From NCBI GenBank assembly GCA_033297075.1, contig MU858223.1, positions 1-64,000 on the forward strand: DNA of 64,000 nucleotides, written 5' to 3'. The stretch comes from Rhypophila decipiens (taxonomy: Eukaryota > Ascomycota > Sordariomycetes > Sordariales > Naviculisporaceae). Within the stretch, counting starts at the first letter, position 1, and each line of letters opens with the position of its first letter. The notes beneath the pieces are model-generated. The model saw nothing but the letters and a program-made list of their open reading frames with translations. It ran no database searches and was not told the DNA's origin. This document shows positions 24,001 to 35,277 of the stretch, one piece after another. The position numbers and the translations under genes were made by a program.

Positions 24001-27000
24001 GATGAAAGAGGAAGACAAATGAATGCGGCAAGAGCCTTGTGCGAGACGACAGTGACCAGCTCCACTGAAGATTGGGCGGCATCTGGGAGATGGACCTTGA
24101 TGTGGTGCTCGATCTCGCCGAGTTCAATACGCTGACCATGGAGCTTAACCTGGGTGTCTTTGCGTCCGAGGTAGATGAGCGACCCATCAGAGTTGTATCG
24201 GACGAGGTCACCAGTCTTGTACATCTTTCTGGCTCCCTTGTTTGTCTGGTGTGGATCCTCGACCGCCCAGGTAGGCATCTGAATGAAGGCCTTCTTGGTT
24301 TCTTCCGGGCGGCCTAGATATCCCTGGGCGAGAATAGGACCGTCGATGAGCAGTTCACCGACACACCCAATGGGCATCAGACGATTGTGGTCGTTTGGAT
24401 CGACAACCCAGGATACGCTCCCGACACTTGTTCCCAGGTTCGTAACATCACCAGCCTTGTCAGAATGGAGGCGGTGCGTGGCATTGATGGAACACTCGCT
24501 CGGCCCGTACTGGTTGTGGACGGGGACAGCACCTCCCCAAATGTCCAGGACTTCTTGTGTCAGTGCCTCACCGCCAACAGCCAAGCCCTTGATCTTGGGC
24601 ACCTGCTCGGGGCGGATGAGGGCTGCCACAGTAGGCGTAAGATCCATAAAGTTTGCGTCCAGTCGGTCAATAGCACCAGCGAGATCACCAAGGCGATCGG
24701 TATCTGAGGGGACACAAGTGCAGCCGCCGTGGATGAGATTGGTGAAAATCTCCTCGAGGCTGTTGTCAAATGTGTAGGCGGCGAATTGAAGGAAGCGAGT
24801 GTGAGGGCCAAGGCCAAGTGCAGCGCCGTGGGCAAGAGCACTCGAAACCAGACCTTGGTGGGTCAGAATGACACCCTTGGGTTTCCCGGTACTGCCCGAG
24901 GTATACAGGACGAAGGCGGGATCTTCCGGAGAAACCTCGACGCCGATGTCATAAATGGCCTCTGGAGGTATGGATGACAGTTGCTCGGCCAGGTCACTGC
25001 CCATGGCAACAACGTACGGCACCATGGTCTCAAAAACTGGAGCTCTGGTCACAGATGCAACAACAACGTTGGCACCGGCGTCCATAACCTTGCCCTCTAG
25101 AGCATCTGCCGGGTGGGTGGCGTCCAGAGCGACAACACTTGCCCCAGCTTTGAGAATGGCAAGCATGGAAATGATGGTCCAGACGGACTTGTCGAAGCAA
25201 ACAGGAACAAACGCGTCAGGGCCAACTCCAAACTCGGTTGCCAAATAGTAAGCCAGCTGGTTGGCGAGCGTGTCCATTTCTTCATAGGTGAAATCGCCAT
25301 CCCAGCCCCGGATCGCTTGGGCTTGAGGACGAGCAGCGACCTGTTTCTCCACCATGTGGTGGATGCATTCTGTCGTGGTGGGCGGCATGTTGGCGTTCCA
25401 TGTCCAGATTGTTTCCTTGGTCGTCTCGTGAACATGATCGAGCTGAGAAATGGCAGTTTGAGGAGCTTGTCTGATGTTGATCAAGGCCTGGGTAAAAGCG
25501 GCAGCGACATTCTGAGCTTGGGCACTGGCGACGGAATCAGTCCAGTAGTCGAGGTCGATCACCGCTTGTCCTTCATCACCATCGACCTCGATGTTGAGAG
25601 AAATGGGATACTCGGTCGGATCATGGATGGCACAGATATCCTCAAAGTCCAGGGAAGACGAGGCTGGCTTCGTCAACGACGTCAGCCGGCGGCGGTAGGA
25701 GATGCAGGTGTTGAACAGAGCCATGCCGCCCGGGATGTTGAGGGCATGCTGAACTTCGGCAAGAGAGGCCTGGGCGTAGGGCATGCACTCCAGATTGTCA
25801 CGCTGAATGGCCTCGAGAATATCTTTGAGGGAAGCTTCAGAGGCAAATTTGACCCTCTGGGTGGCCATGTTAATAAAGGGACCGACAGCATCCTCAGACC
25901 CATGAACGAGTGCTGCATCGCGTCCTGAGACGAGGAAGCCGAAGCAGACATCATCCGTTCCAATGTAAGAAGCAAGGGTGAGTGCCCAGGCAGCGTGGAA
26001 GGCATTGGGCAAGGTGGCTCCCAACTCTTGGCAGACGGACCGAAGATTTGCCAACTCAGCGAGGTCGAGGTGGATCCTGAGAGAACGCAACTGCCGGTCC
26101 GAGTTTGCCACAATTTCCCCGTCATTCAAGATCGGGAAGTGGCATGCCTCGAGACCCGCAAGGTGTTCCTTCCAAAATGCAAGATCAGCTTCGGCATCCC
26201 GGTGCTGCAAGGACTCCACAAACGGGCTGAACAATGGTCTGTCCTCCAAGTCCAGATCACCCTGGTAGCTCCTTCCCAGATCTCGGAGAAGGATGTCCAT
26301 CGATGTGCCGTCCATGATGGCATGACTCATTTCCAGCACGCAATACACCGCACCTTCCACACCGGTGTCGAAAAGGACGGTAAAACGGTGCTGGGGTGTT
26401 CCGTCTTTGTACTCTGCGTACTCCATTCCTTCCACCAATTTCTTGATTCCTTCCTCCCCAGCGTTGTCGCATTGCTTCACCACAACCAGCTCGTCGGCCC
26501 TAGAAAGGCCCTCGACCTCTCGCAGAACAACCTGGTCGTACCCACCCCCTTGTCTGGCCAGCCCGATGGCATCGACAAAGATGGTGCGCAGCAGAGCATG
26601 GTGCTTCACGACGCGCTTCCAGGCTTCCACAATCTTTTGATGCGGCAGAATGGCATTCCCTTGACCCTGCGCCTTACCTTGCACAGAGCCAAGACTTACC
26701 TTGAATGCCCTTCGCACGCCATAGACGCCTCTTCCGCCTTGGCTGTCGCTGTCCTTGGTGCGGCTGATCAAGAGTCCTTGCTGAATGGGTGACGCGGGGT
26801 AAATGTCTTCGACGAGCGACCATCCTTTTCCGTTGACCAACTTTTGGAGGACGCTATGCTCAAAGATCTCGAGATCGACTGCGCTTACTCCGACGCTGGT
26901 AAGCAAGGGCAATTCCAAGTCACCTGCTGTGGCCTGTTCTTTCAATCGTGGCAATTTGGAGGCAGCATCACGCAACGTTTCTTCGCATTTTCTCACCCAG

Positions 27001-30000
27001 TCACCGACCTTGATCTTCAGCTCATCCTTGATCTTGCGATTCCACGCAAAGTTGAAGCGCAATGCACCTCCAACAATGACGGCGCTGACTTCGAACAAGG
27101 CAAATCTCGGAGTCTTGCTCCCAAAGTCGGCCGTGCTGTGGCTACCGCTGTGGGCTTCACCAGCCAATCCAGTAGCCACAGGTTTGAAGAGCGCGCCCTC
27201 ACGCTCAAGTTGCTGGTACCGGCCAAGGAAATTGAAGGCAATTTCCATTTCCTCATGCCGGCCGAAATGGGCTGCAAAGTATGGACGGCCATTGCCAGAG
27301 AGCGGTGTGTGCCGACGGAGGTTCTTGACCGACACCAAGATGTCTTCAAACCGGGAAGACGTGGAGGTGACAGTGATAGGGAAGAGTGTGGTGAACCATC
27401 CTACTGTGCGAGAAATGTCGACATCGTCAGTTGACATGCCAGACGGGACTTCGCGGCCGTGGCCTTCAGTGAAGACTGGTGGGCCGTTGACGGCGGGATG
27501 ATCAGAAAAGGCATCTCGGAACGAGTATACCATGGCAGCAAGCAGTAGGTCAATGGTTTCGGTTCGGAAGGGCACGTGACAATTGGTCGAGAGAGAGGAT
27601 GTCACATGCTCGTCCAGCTCAAAGCCCTTGATATCAACGTCACCGTACAGATTGGGACGGGAATCCATGCCCCAGTAGCCAAACTCGGCATTTGGGACCG
27701 GGAAAGTCTGGGGTACAGACTGGAGTCTGGTTGTGTCTTGGATTTGGATTGAAGTCCATCTGCGGAACGAAAGAGCTTGGTTGACTGGAGACAGGCTCTG
27801 AACCCCGCCGACGAGAATGTCTTCCATTTCCTCAAGGAGGACTCGCCAGGAAACGAGGTCGATCACCAAGTGATGAGCAGTCATGAAAAGGGTCTGCTCC
27901 TTCTTCCCGCGGCCGACATGGGCAAATACTTCTGCAGCAAAGATTGGCCCGGTGTGAATATCTAGGCATCCTTGTGCTGATGCGATTCCCTCATTCACAG
28001 CTGCCTGCTGAGCTGACAGTGGCACAGTATGGGACCTAAAACGGTATGACCCCTCTACGTCGCCAGTAACGAATTGCTTCCAAACTCTGGTGTCCGACTG
28101 GTACTGGAAGCGAGCTCGAAGCATAGGATGGCGTCTGACCAGGAATCTGATTGCATCTTGAACGGCGGCGGGCTCGACATGTCGAGAGACACGTAGACAG
28201 AAGCTCTGGTTGAAGTGCTTGCCATCGCCTTTGTCTCCCCCACGAACTTGGAAATGAAGTTGTTGGATAGGAGAGAGATCAAAGAGAACATTGTCTTCCT
28301 CTGGCTGGTCGTTGAGATTCCCTTGGGAGCTTCGATAATCAGACAAGGGCTTCGCAACACTGGCGAGCTGGTGCAAGGACTTGGAGCGGAGGATCTCCTG
28401 TACAGCAAGCCCCAAGCGGCCCTTCTTTGCATGACTTGCGCAGGCCATGGCCGAGATGGAATCGCCACCAAGGCTCAGGAAGCTACGCTCATGGACAGGG
28501 ATTTGCTCAGCCGGCAGATTGAGGACAAGACTCCAGATATCACGAAGCTTCAGCTCGGTCTCAGTGAGTAAACCGTCATTCACTCCGCTGCCCTGGCTGC
28601 GGTTCACTTCGACTGACTTTTGGCCACCCATGACGATGCGTTGGCAATCTTGGACGCTGAGGCCGCTGTCAACCCACGTGGTAACCGACTTGCGATCCAT
28701 CTTGCGCGACGCCAACATGGGCATTGACTCGATGCAGATCCAAGTGGATGGCACCATGTAGGCAGGGAGGCGGGATGCAAGTTGCTCACGAATGGATTGA
28801 AGAATGGGTTCAGTCTCTTGGGAGTCCTCGACTAGCCTCAACTCTGTCACTGCAGTGGTGGCGGCGTTTTCATTAGTGGAGAGAGACACGACGGTGATCA
28901 GCTTCTGGGCCAAAGGTCCCTGCTTGGGCAGAAGGACCATAGCATGCTGGACGTGTTCGTTGACAGCAAGGTGATGCTCGATCTCACCAAGCTCAATACG
29001 TTGGCCATGGAACTTGATCTGGGTGTCCTTTCGACCAACGTATGTCATGGAACCAGAGGATGAGTTATATCGGGCAAGATCTCCGGTTTTGTAGAACCGT
29101 CGACGTTGGCCTTGGGAGTCTCCATTGGTCCAGGCTGGGTCGAAGATGAAGCTCTCTTCCGTCTTGGCTGCATCGTTGAGATAGCCTCTGGCAAGACTTG
29201 GTCCTTCCAGGAGCAATTCACCAACGCAGCCGACTGGGACCAAACGGTCGTGGTCAGCCGGATCAACCAGCCAGCAGCGAACACCGCAGGGCATCCCAAT
29301 GTCCTTTGGGTCAGTGCCAGGCCGGACGTTGGGATTGACTACGGCGGCGACAGAGCTTTCGGCGGGTCCATATCCATTGACCAGCTCAATGTGCGACCAT
29401 GTGGAAACATGTGACGGCGCCATGGCCTCACCGGCAAGAACCAGCCTCTTGACGGAAGGAACAGTGGATGGGGAGAGGAAGCCCACAAACGAAGGTGTCA
29501 AGACAGCATGGTTGACACCGAGCCGATTGATGGCCTCGGCGAGGTCATTGAGGCGCTCCTGCTCGTCGGGGATGCAGACGCAGCCGCCAACCATGAGAGG
29601 GGTCAGGATCTCGACCAGACTAGCATCAAAGGTGTGAGCTGCAAATTGCAAGACTCGACAGGTGCCGTCAATGCGGAGCGCTGGAGCATGAGCTCGAGCG
29701 CTCGAGCAAAAGGCCTGGTGCTCAATCACGGTGCCCTTGGGCTTTCCAGTTGACCCGGAAGTGAAGATGACATATGCCGCACTGGTGCTCGACACTTCTG
29801 GGCTGACGTGAGACAAAGTCGTGCTATTTTCTTCAACAACAGCCACATGGTCGACGGGCAGAACGGTGTCAACGACTTGAGAGACCTTCTCGACGAGTTG
29901 ACGGGAGCAGAGGACAAGACTGGCTCCGACGGACTCGCAAAGTGCCCGCAGTCGCTCGACTGGATGCGAAGGGTCCAAAGGCACAAAAGCGCCGCCGGCC

Positions 30001-31121
30001 TTGAGAACGGCCAGCATGGCGACGATGGTCCATTTGGATTTTTCGAAACATAGAGGCACAAGGACCTCGGGGCCGACGCCGATTTGCACGAGCTTGCCGG
30101 CGAGACGGCCGGCGAGGTTATCCAACTCGCGATAGCTGAGTGAGCCATCCCAGGCGCAAACCGATTCCGCGTCGGGATTCTCAGCAACGCGATCGGCGAT
30201 CACGTCATGGACGCAGCGCTCGACTGCTTGTGAGACATGCTGTCTCAGGCTTGTCTCGTCATTCCACGTGCGGACTTGGTCCAGATTGGCCTGGCTGAGA
30301 CAGTCCAAATCTCCGATAATTGTCTCGGGGGGACTGTTGAGCAGTTGGGAGATGATTTTGCTCAGGGTGCTGGCAACCAAGGCGGCCTGCTTCTGGGAGC
30401 CAAGCACGGTCGGGTGCCATTCGAGAAACAAGCTGAGAGCTGTGTTGGCGCGTTTCTTTGCCAGCAGGCGAAGGCTGTAAGCGGACGACGACTTTTGCTG
30501 CTGATAAGTGCCCGAGATAACAGGCTTGGCAAAGTCCAATAGGGTGATTGCCGTATCGTAAGGCAGCTCTAGCGGTCGATCCTCCAGATTTTCGGTGGTG
30601 GTGGGAGGTGTCAGCGGGATGTTTTGGGTGGGGGCCGAGATTTTCTGATTTGCGACAGGGGCAGGGGTCGGAGTGTCAACACCATCTTGGGGCCTTATCT
30701 CCGACAGGGTAGCCCCGGCAATCGCGCAAGCCAACGACATGGATTCATCGAGGCGGAAGATTGTTGCGACCTCGTCGGCCTTGTCGCCGGATTGCTGGGA
30801 GCAGAATGCAAAGCTGACCTCGTCCTGACCGGTATAGCAGCGCAACAACAAGGCCCAGGCGGTTCTGAGCACCGCCGCCAGTTTGCCGGGATCTGCAGCT
30901 GCGTCTGCATCGTCGGCAAGCAGCTTCGCGAGATCAGCCTGGTCCAGAGCCACGCGGACCGATGCGATTGCATTGGCTCGCCGGGTGAATTTGGCAGCAG
31001 CAGTCCCTGCGTCATCTGCGACCACACGGTCAGACGAGAGTCGCGGGAAGCGACAGGAGGGTGTCGACGCCAAGGTGGCAGCGCTTCCTGCCTTCCTGGC
31101 GACTGGTCCTAGCGAGTTCAT
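6068..31121 (-). CDS. NRPS4: Giant hexamodular nonribosomal peptide synthetase, NRPS4-like
   Basis: Five exons (31121-21605, 21529-21449, 21385-18959, 18890-11362, 11290-6068) encode 8258 residues. The introns are 63-75 bases with consensus sites and the summed exons are exactly in frame. The start is the Met of MNSLGPVARK, the first ATG giving a sensible N-terminus. Domain order is C*-A1-T1-E1-C1-A2-T2-C2-A3-T3-E2-C3-A4-T4-C4-A5-T5-E3-C5-T6-CT-T7*. The enzyme should activate amino acids with ATP, hold them as thioesters on T domains, epimerise residues 1, 3 and 5, and release a cyclic peptide through the terminal CT condensation domain; there is no thioesterase. The alternating E domains and the A-less sixth module match, from memory, Fusarium NRPS4, reported to make fusahexin, a cyclic D-L-D-L-D-L hexapeptide; orthologues have been linked to surface hydrophobicity. 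Being an NRPS is certain; orthology to NRPS4 about 0.7. A divergent ABCC transporter is its nearest upstream neighbour. Confidence 0.95.
6400..8299 (-). other. NRPS terminal CT condensation domain and serine-less carrier T7
   Basis: The CT domain has SHAQYDG near residue 7704, the motif form of fungal terminal condensation domains that release peptides by cyclisation. About 400 residues later a carrier-like domain reads FFSIGGDIIGLAQL, where GGDS is expected. The Ile codon replacing the attachment serine is at 6502-6500. A Ser-rich, basic tail ends the protein. Confidence 0.8.
6500..6502 (-). other. Codon replacing the phosphopantetheine serine in NRPS T7
   Basis: On the minus strand the codons read ATC GGT GGT GAC ATC ATT (I-G-G-D-I-I). 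The underlying codon at the carrier-serine position is ATC, Ile. The flanking carrier-fold sequence (DTSFFSIGGD, then LAQLAWLL) is otherwise well preserved. Confidence 0.85.
8300..10079 (-). other. NRPS module 6: C5-T6 with no adenylation domain
   Basis: C5 (NHSATDGGS near residue 7077, DCL context after E3) is followed not by about 500 residues of A domain but by a Ser/Glu-rich linker of roughly 70 residues, then T6 with LGGDSI near 7471. The carrier serine is present, so T6 should be pantetheinylated, but its amino acid must come from another A domain, in cis from this protein or in trans. Confidence 0.85.
10080..14999 (-). other. NRPS module 5: C4-A5-T5-E3 (D-residue)
   Basis: C4 has HHALYDGWS near residue 5465 (LCL form). 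A5 has SGSTGKPKG near 5943 and code D-V-M-F-V-G-G-V-L-K. T5 has LGGDSI near 6378. E3 spans the last intron; it has HHLCVDLVSW near 6581, but the motif that reads EGHGRE in E1 and E2 is ESHGRE here. The core histidine and aspartate are kept, so activity is likely. Confidence 0.85.
15000..18399 (-). other. NRPS module 4: C3-A4-T4
   Basis: C3 has SHAICDGSS near residue 4327 (DCL form, following E2). A4 has SGTTGKPKG near 4827 and code D-A-M-L-V-G-A-V-V-K, close to A3, so the two A domains are probably duplicates or bind related substrates. T4 has VGGDSL near 5257. No epimerase follows. Confidence 0.85.
18400..23509 (-). other. NRPS module 3: C2-A3-T3-E2 (D-residue)
   Basis: C2 has HHAVYDGWS near residue 2715 (LCL form). 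A3 is interrupted by two introns that isolate an 81-base exon coding its core SGTTGKPKG; the eye-derived code is D-A-V-L-I-G-A-V-V-K. T3 has LGGDSI near 3621. E2 has HHLVVDVVSW near 3834 and EGHGRE. A 68-base intron lies in the C-terminal half of E2 (18958-18891). Confidence 0.85.
23510..26839 (-). other. NRPS module 2: C1-A2-T2
   Basis: C1 carries SHAIMDGTS near residue 1602, the form seen in this protein only after epimerases, as expected of a DCL domain. A2 has SGSTGKPKG near 2078 and an eye-derived code D-N-E-D-A-G-Q-I-N-K, clearly different from the other four. T2 has HGGDSV near 2497 with its serine intact. No epimerase follows, so the residue should stay L. Confidence 0.85.
26840..31121 (-). 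other. NRPS module 1: C*-A1-T1-E1 (starter, D-residue)
   Basis: Residues 1 to about 295 match only the C-terminal lobe of a condensation domain (AWALLLRCYTGQDEVSF) and lack HHxxxDG. A1 follows with SGSTGKPKG near residue 458; aligning it by eye to GrsA gives the specificity code D-A-V-V-V-A-G-V-A-K. T1 has LGGDSI near 885. E1 has HHLVIDLVSW near 1087 and EGHGRE, so it should be an active epimerase. If the Fusarium NRPS4 comparison holds, this residue would be D-Ala; the code itself was not decoded. Confidence 0.85.
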
Positions 31122-34100
31122 AGTGGTGTCCTGAGGGTGTCCCAAGGGTGTCGGGTGCTGGGTATCGTTGGGTAGAAGTCCGGTGGGCGAGTGGTGAAGG
31201 GTTACTGGTACAGTACTTGGAGAAGTGCCGGTAATGGTACAGGTAATGCGTGTTTGCACTGGACGGGAGCTGGAGGATCGCTCGTGCCGTATTGCTGGTA
31301 AGGGAGCTGCAGTCGTACAACAGGACGCGCGGCTCTAAGTGAAACCGAGAGGTGAAGTATAGTGTAGTGCTGACCGAGATCCGGGACACAGGGAAGATCT
31401 GATCGAGACGAAACCAGGGACGGATAGATTAACCGCGCCGATTCGGAGCTTTCGATGACCAGGTGTTACGAGATTGGCGACGTCGGGCGACTCGAGAGAC
31501 GGAACTCAATATCGAAACAATAAGGGATACGTGGTGAACAGGTCCAAGTGAGATGGTAAATTGGTAAGTGGACCTTGGAGTTGAGATCCAACCGTTTGGA
31601 TGATACAACAATGAAGAAGAAGGGTTTTTTTTTTCCAGGGGTTCAAGTCAAGTTGTCAATAGTGTTGATGATCTTGTGCAAGGAGCCAAAGAGATCTGTA
31701 AGAGGATCCGAAAAGGTTTCAGTTTGTCTGATTGTGTTTGTCAAACTGTAAACAGGTATCGACTAAGTTGTCTCACAGTATGTTGACGTGAAAAGATCAA
31801 CAGGATAGTTCAAAGGCAAGATCGATCGCTGCCCAGACCGTTCTCTGACATTGACCAAGTTATAGAGTCCACTCAAGAGTCTACCCCTGCTGACCTCACA
31901 AGAGACGCTTTCCTCTATGGGTATATCTTGGCATGGAACAGGTTTTTTCCCTTTCCCCATGGCACCTAATCCCATTCAGCTATGGTAGGTAGGTATGTCT
32001 TGCCCTATCCGAATGCCCTTGGCCGCCATGTTTCATTTCGCCTTCGAGAGGAAAAGGGGGTAGGTGGGCAGGTGGGAAGGTGGGCAGGCCGGAAAGGCGT
32101 TGTCTCGGATAGCAAAGCGACCAACCGATGATGCCTTGCAGGGCCATCTTCCCTCTAGCCATGTACCATGGTTGCATTCTCGCGATGATGAAATGTGAAC
32201 CTCTTTCTCTGAGATTTCCCTCCGGACAGGTAGGTCTCTGACTCTCTGTGTCGCCTGGCGGATAACGGGATTATTTTTAGTCAAGACTGACCAGATTGGC
32301 AGATGGTGCCATATTGCCGAGCCCCAGACGATTCACCGACTTCATTTTGCCTATTCGTTGCCCCCTGGCCACTCCACGTTAGCGTAATTGTTCAAAAGAA
32401 GGAAACAGATGGGCAAATCCTTTCATAAACAAACCATGATCGTCGGACAATTAAGCAGAAGAGATCGACAAGCGATTTGCGGGATCCGGCAGGTTGGGGT
32501 GGAGATCATCTGGGAAAGAGAAACGTCGGGCGTTCAATTGTTATATCAGTGGCTTGATGGGTCCAAGCGAACGGGAAATAGAACGGCGCAATACGGCTTC
32601 CAAACGACATCGGAGGGAACGAGAAAGAATATCTTGGGCTGGCGGGGGCAGGCAATGGGACCCCATGAACGACGGCAGGCCACCGAACAACTGTCCAACA
32701 GGTGGCTCGAGTCCGGAACTGGTCGGCACAGAGTGGCATCCATCCACAAACTGGCAAGGCGCTTCAGGGGAAATCAAGGTTTGGTTCGACATACGTGGTG
32801 TACAGGATGATGCAAAAGCGTATTAGTGTGGGCAATCTGACAGAAAATGGGCCGATACAGGCTGGCAAGCTCCGTCACCATACAGAATACACGGGGTACT
32901 ACTGCCTGTCAAAGTTTCACTCGAGAGAGACTGGGCCGGGGGGTGACATGGAAGCCGTTGGCGCTGGTGGAGCGGCCACCTAATGGGAAAGGGTTGTGTC
33001 GATCTCGATGCTCCGACGGGAAGATCCCGCCAACCAGCGCGGAGAACCAAGACTGCCACGCCGAACTGTCATTCCCCCGGATGCTACCTTTAATCTATCC
33101 AGCCGCATCGATGGACATGGGCAGGGGCAAACGAGTTTTCCAAGGGGTGTGGGCTTCAGCAAATAATAGCAACAGCAATTAGCAACAAGAAGGTGTAGGC
33201 GCAAAGGGGTCATTCGGCATCATTGGGTCAAAGGGAGGGGGATATCATTTAGGGAAATAAAAGAGACGATGCATCGGGACCGTTTTGCTTTGCTTCCCCC
33301 TTTACTTTTTCCTCCCTTTTTTTCTCTTTTTTTTTGTACCGCGCTAAGCCCGATGCAGGTTCCCAAGAGGGTGTGCCCAGATGGATTGACAGGTCTAACG
33401 TCTATGATCTAAGCTGAGCATGTGGAGGCGGCTGAGAATGCGACACGGGCTCACTTGGTCCTCTCTTGTCAACCATTACTAACAGCACCCGAGTCCCATG
33501 GTAAGTAGCGGTGCAGGCAGCCACTGACCGCATCGTGTGACGGTGCTCCTTACAATTAGGGCGCTTCTCCGTACCCTCACCGCGCTCTACCCCGACCTGC
33601 CACAGGAGGGCACGACCCGTACTACTACCACCCAATGACATTTTTCTCCGCAGCAGGCGAGAAGCCTCCGCGCAGGGTGTTTAAAATCGATATTTGGGCC
33701 AAGTCTTGCATGTTCAAGTTGCACAACAGTCCAAGGTCGGCCGCTGTAGCCTGTGGGCTCCCAGACACACTTGATGACACATCTGCCAGGAACCAGAGAC
33801 ATTTCAACCGTGGAGCCGAATGACGCGGTAAAGGGCCATTGTTCGAATCAGCTTGCGCCGGTGTTTTCGGGGGCTGAAATGAACCAAGGCCTTTTGTGTT
33901 GCACCAGCACACAAGAGTACCACTTTCCTAGCTGGCAAGTGATTTTCGCTCCCTTGGTGCGGAGCTGTAAACGACATGACCTGGTCCTCGGCCTTGGGAT
34001 TGCTGTCTCAGACATGCAGCCATGCCGACAGCCAGAGGTACCTAGCTGATCCGGCCAACGAGACTAGACTTGTTTCTGACCGCTGGATCGTGACGCTCCG

Positions 34101-35277
34101 AACTCGGGACCAAGAGACCTGTCACACCTGCCTTAGTGTACGATTTTATTTCCGCGGCGAACAATGAACGGGCTTGCTGCCATCTAGAGGCGTCGACAAC
34201 ACACAATGGAACCGGCCCGAGACCCGGGGGCGGCTGGGAGAACGAGGAGCGGTGGCCAAGCTTCTGTCGGTACTGGTAATGGTATTGTTTTGGTTCTATC
34301 AACTCTGCCAGTCGAGTGCTCCTGCCTCCTCGGTGACCAGACATGACGACCTGAAAAAGTCGGCGGGTAGAAGCGGTGCCACATCGACGTCAGTATCATC
34401 CATTTTCACTCCAGCCCAATCTGCAGTACAACACCGAGCGGAAGCAACGAATACGCTGAGCCTTCTTTATGTCTCTGCTGCCAAGGACGGTGAATGGCTC
34501 TCCATGACATGGTCAGCTATGTCACTCTTGTCACTTTCCCATGTTCAACTTTGCAACGAAAAAAAAACCTGCATCCCCGACGTGTCATCGCTCGTGCTCA
34601 TCAAACGGTCAACAACCACGTTTTTTTGAACTACCTCAGCTCCGAACCAAGCATTTGAGAAATGATGTGATGATGAAATGTGTGGATTCTGTCGCCAGTG
34701 GAGCGCCCAAGGGGCGATTGGGGCTGAGAAATCAAGATGCGGCATGAAAGAAAATCTTTTCACCCTGTGATTCTTTTTGATATCTTGTCTTATTTCGGTG
34801 ACCGCTTTGACGTTGGCAGCAAAGATCGTCACTCCCAGGTCAAACCCGGCCACATGGCAAAGATCTACACAACTAGCAGGAAGGGACTAAGCAGGACTGA
34901 GGATCAACAAACAGCAGGGTCACTGGAGGTGAACGAGTTAATATCAAGAGATTGCTGCCAGGTCATAAACTCCCCGTTGTGCGGCCGAACGACCCATAGC
35001 CATGTCAACGAATGCCAATCATCCAGTTCTCTTCCATTTATTTCCATTTTCTCGGAAACGAAGAACTTGAAGAGACTGAGAAAAGCAGAATCTTATCAAA
35101 TCTGATCTGCTCTGCACTCATATCCATGTCTTAATTACGGGCCTTTGCTCTGTAACACCTCTCCATCCAACATCTTTATCCTTTTTCCCTAGATCACTGC
35201 ATTTCTCATGATCGAAAAGACTCTAGATTACTGTCATCATTATTATTATTATCACTTCGCTGTTCTCGGCAGACGCG
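31122..35277. other. Divergent 4.2-kb intergenic region between NRPS and ABC transporter
   Basis: No gene is recognised; the frames of 60-150 codons overlap on both strands and resemble nothing known. The region contains an 8-bp tandem repeat (aggtgggc-type, 32062-32088), a polypyrimidine tract near 33295-33335 and an A run near 34560. It must hold the promoters of both flanking genes, and could hold an unrecognised small gene or noncoding RNA. Confidence 0.5.
32062..32088 (+). repeat. Short 8-bp tandem repeat
   Basis: Three consecutive units of aggtggg(c/a) plus a partial fourth, in the NRPS/ABC intergenic region. It is a small G-rich minisatellite with no known role. Confidence 0.6.

Noticed and set aside
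32388..32826. Overlapping 110-140-codon frames in the NRPS/ABC gap
   Set aside because: Overlap in several frames on both strands with no similarity to a known family.
33841..33860. GTTCGAATC resembling a tRNA T-loop
   Set aside because: The flanking bases do not pair into a T stem and no acceptor or anticodon arm is present.
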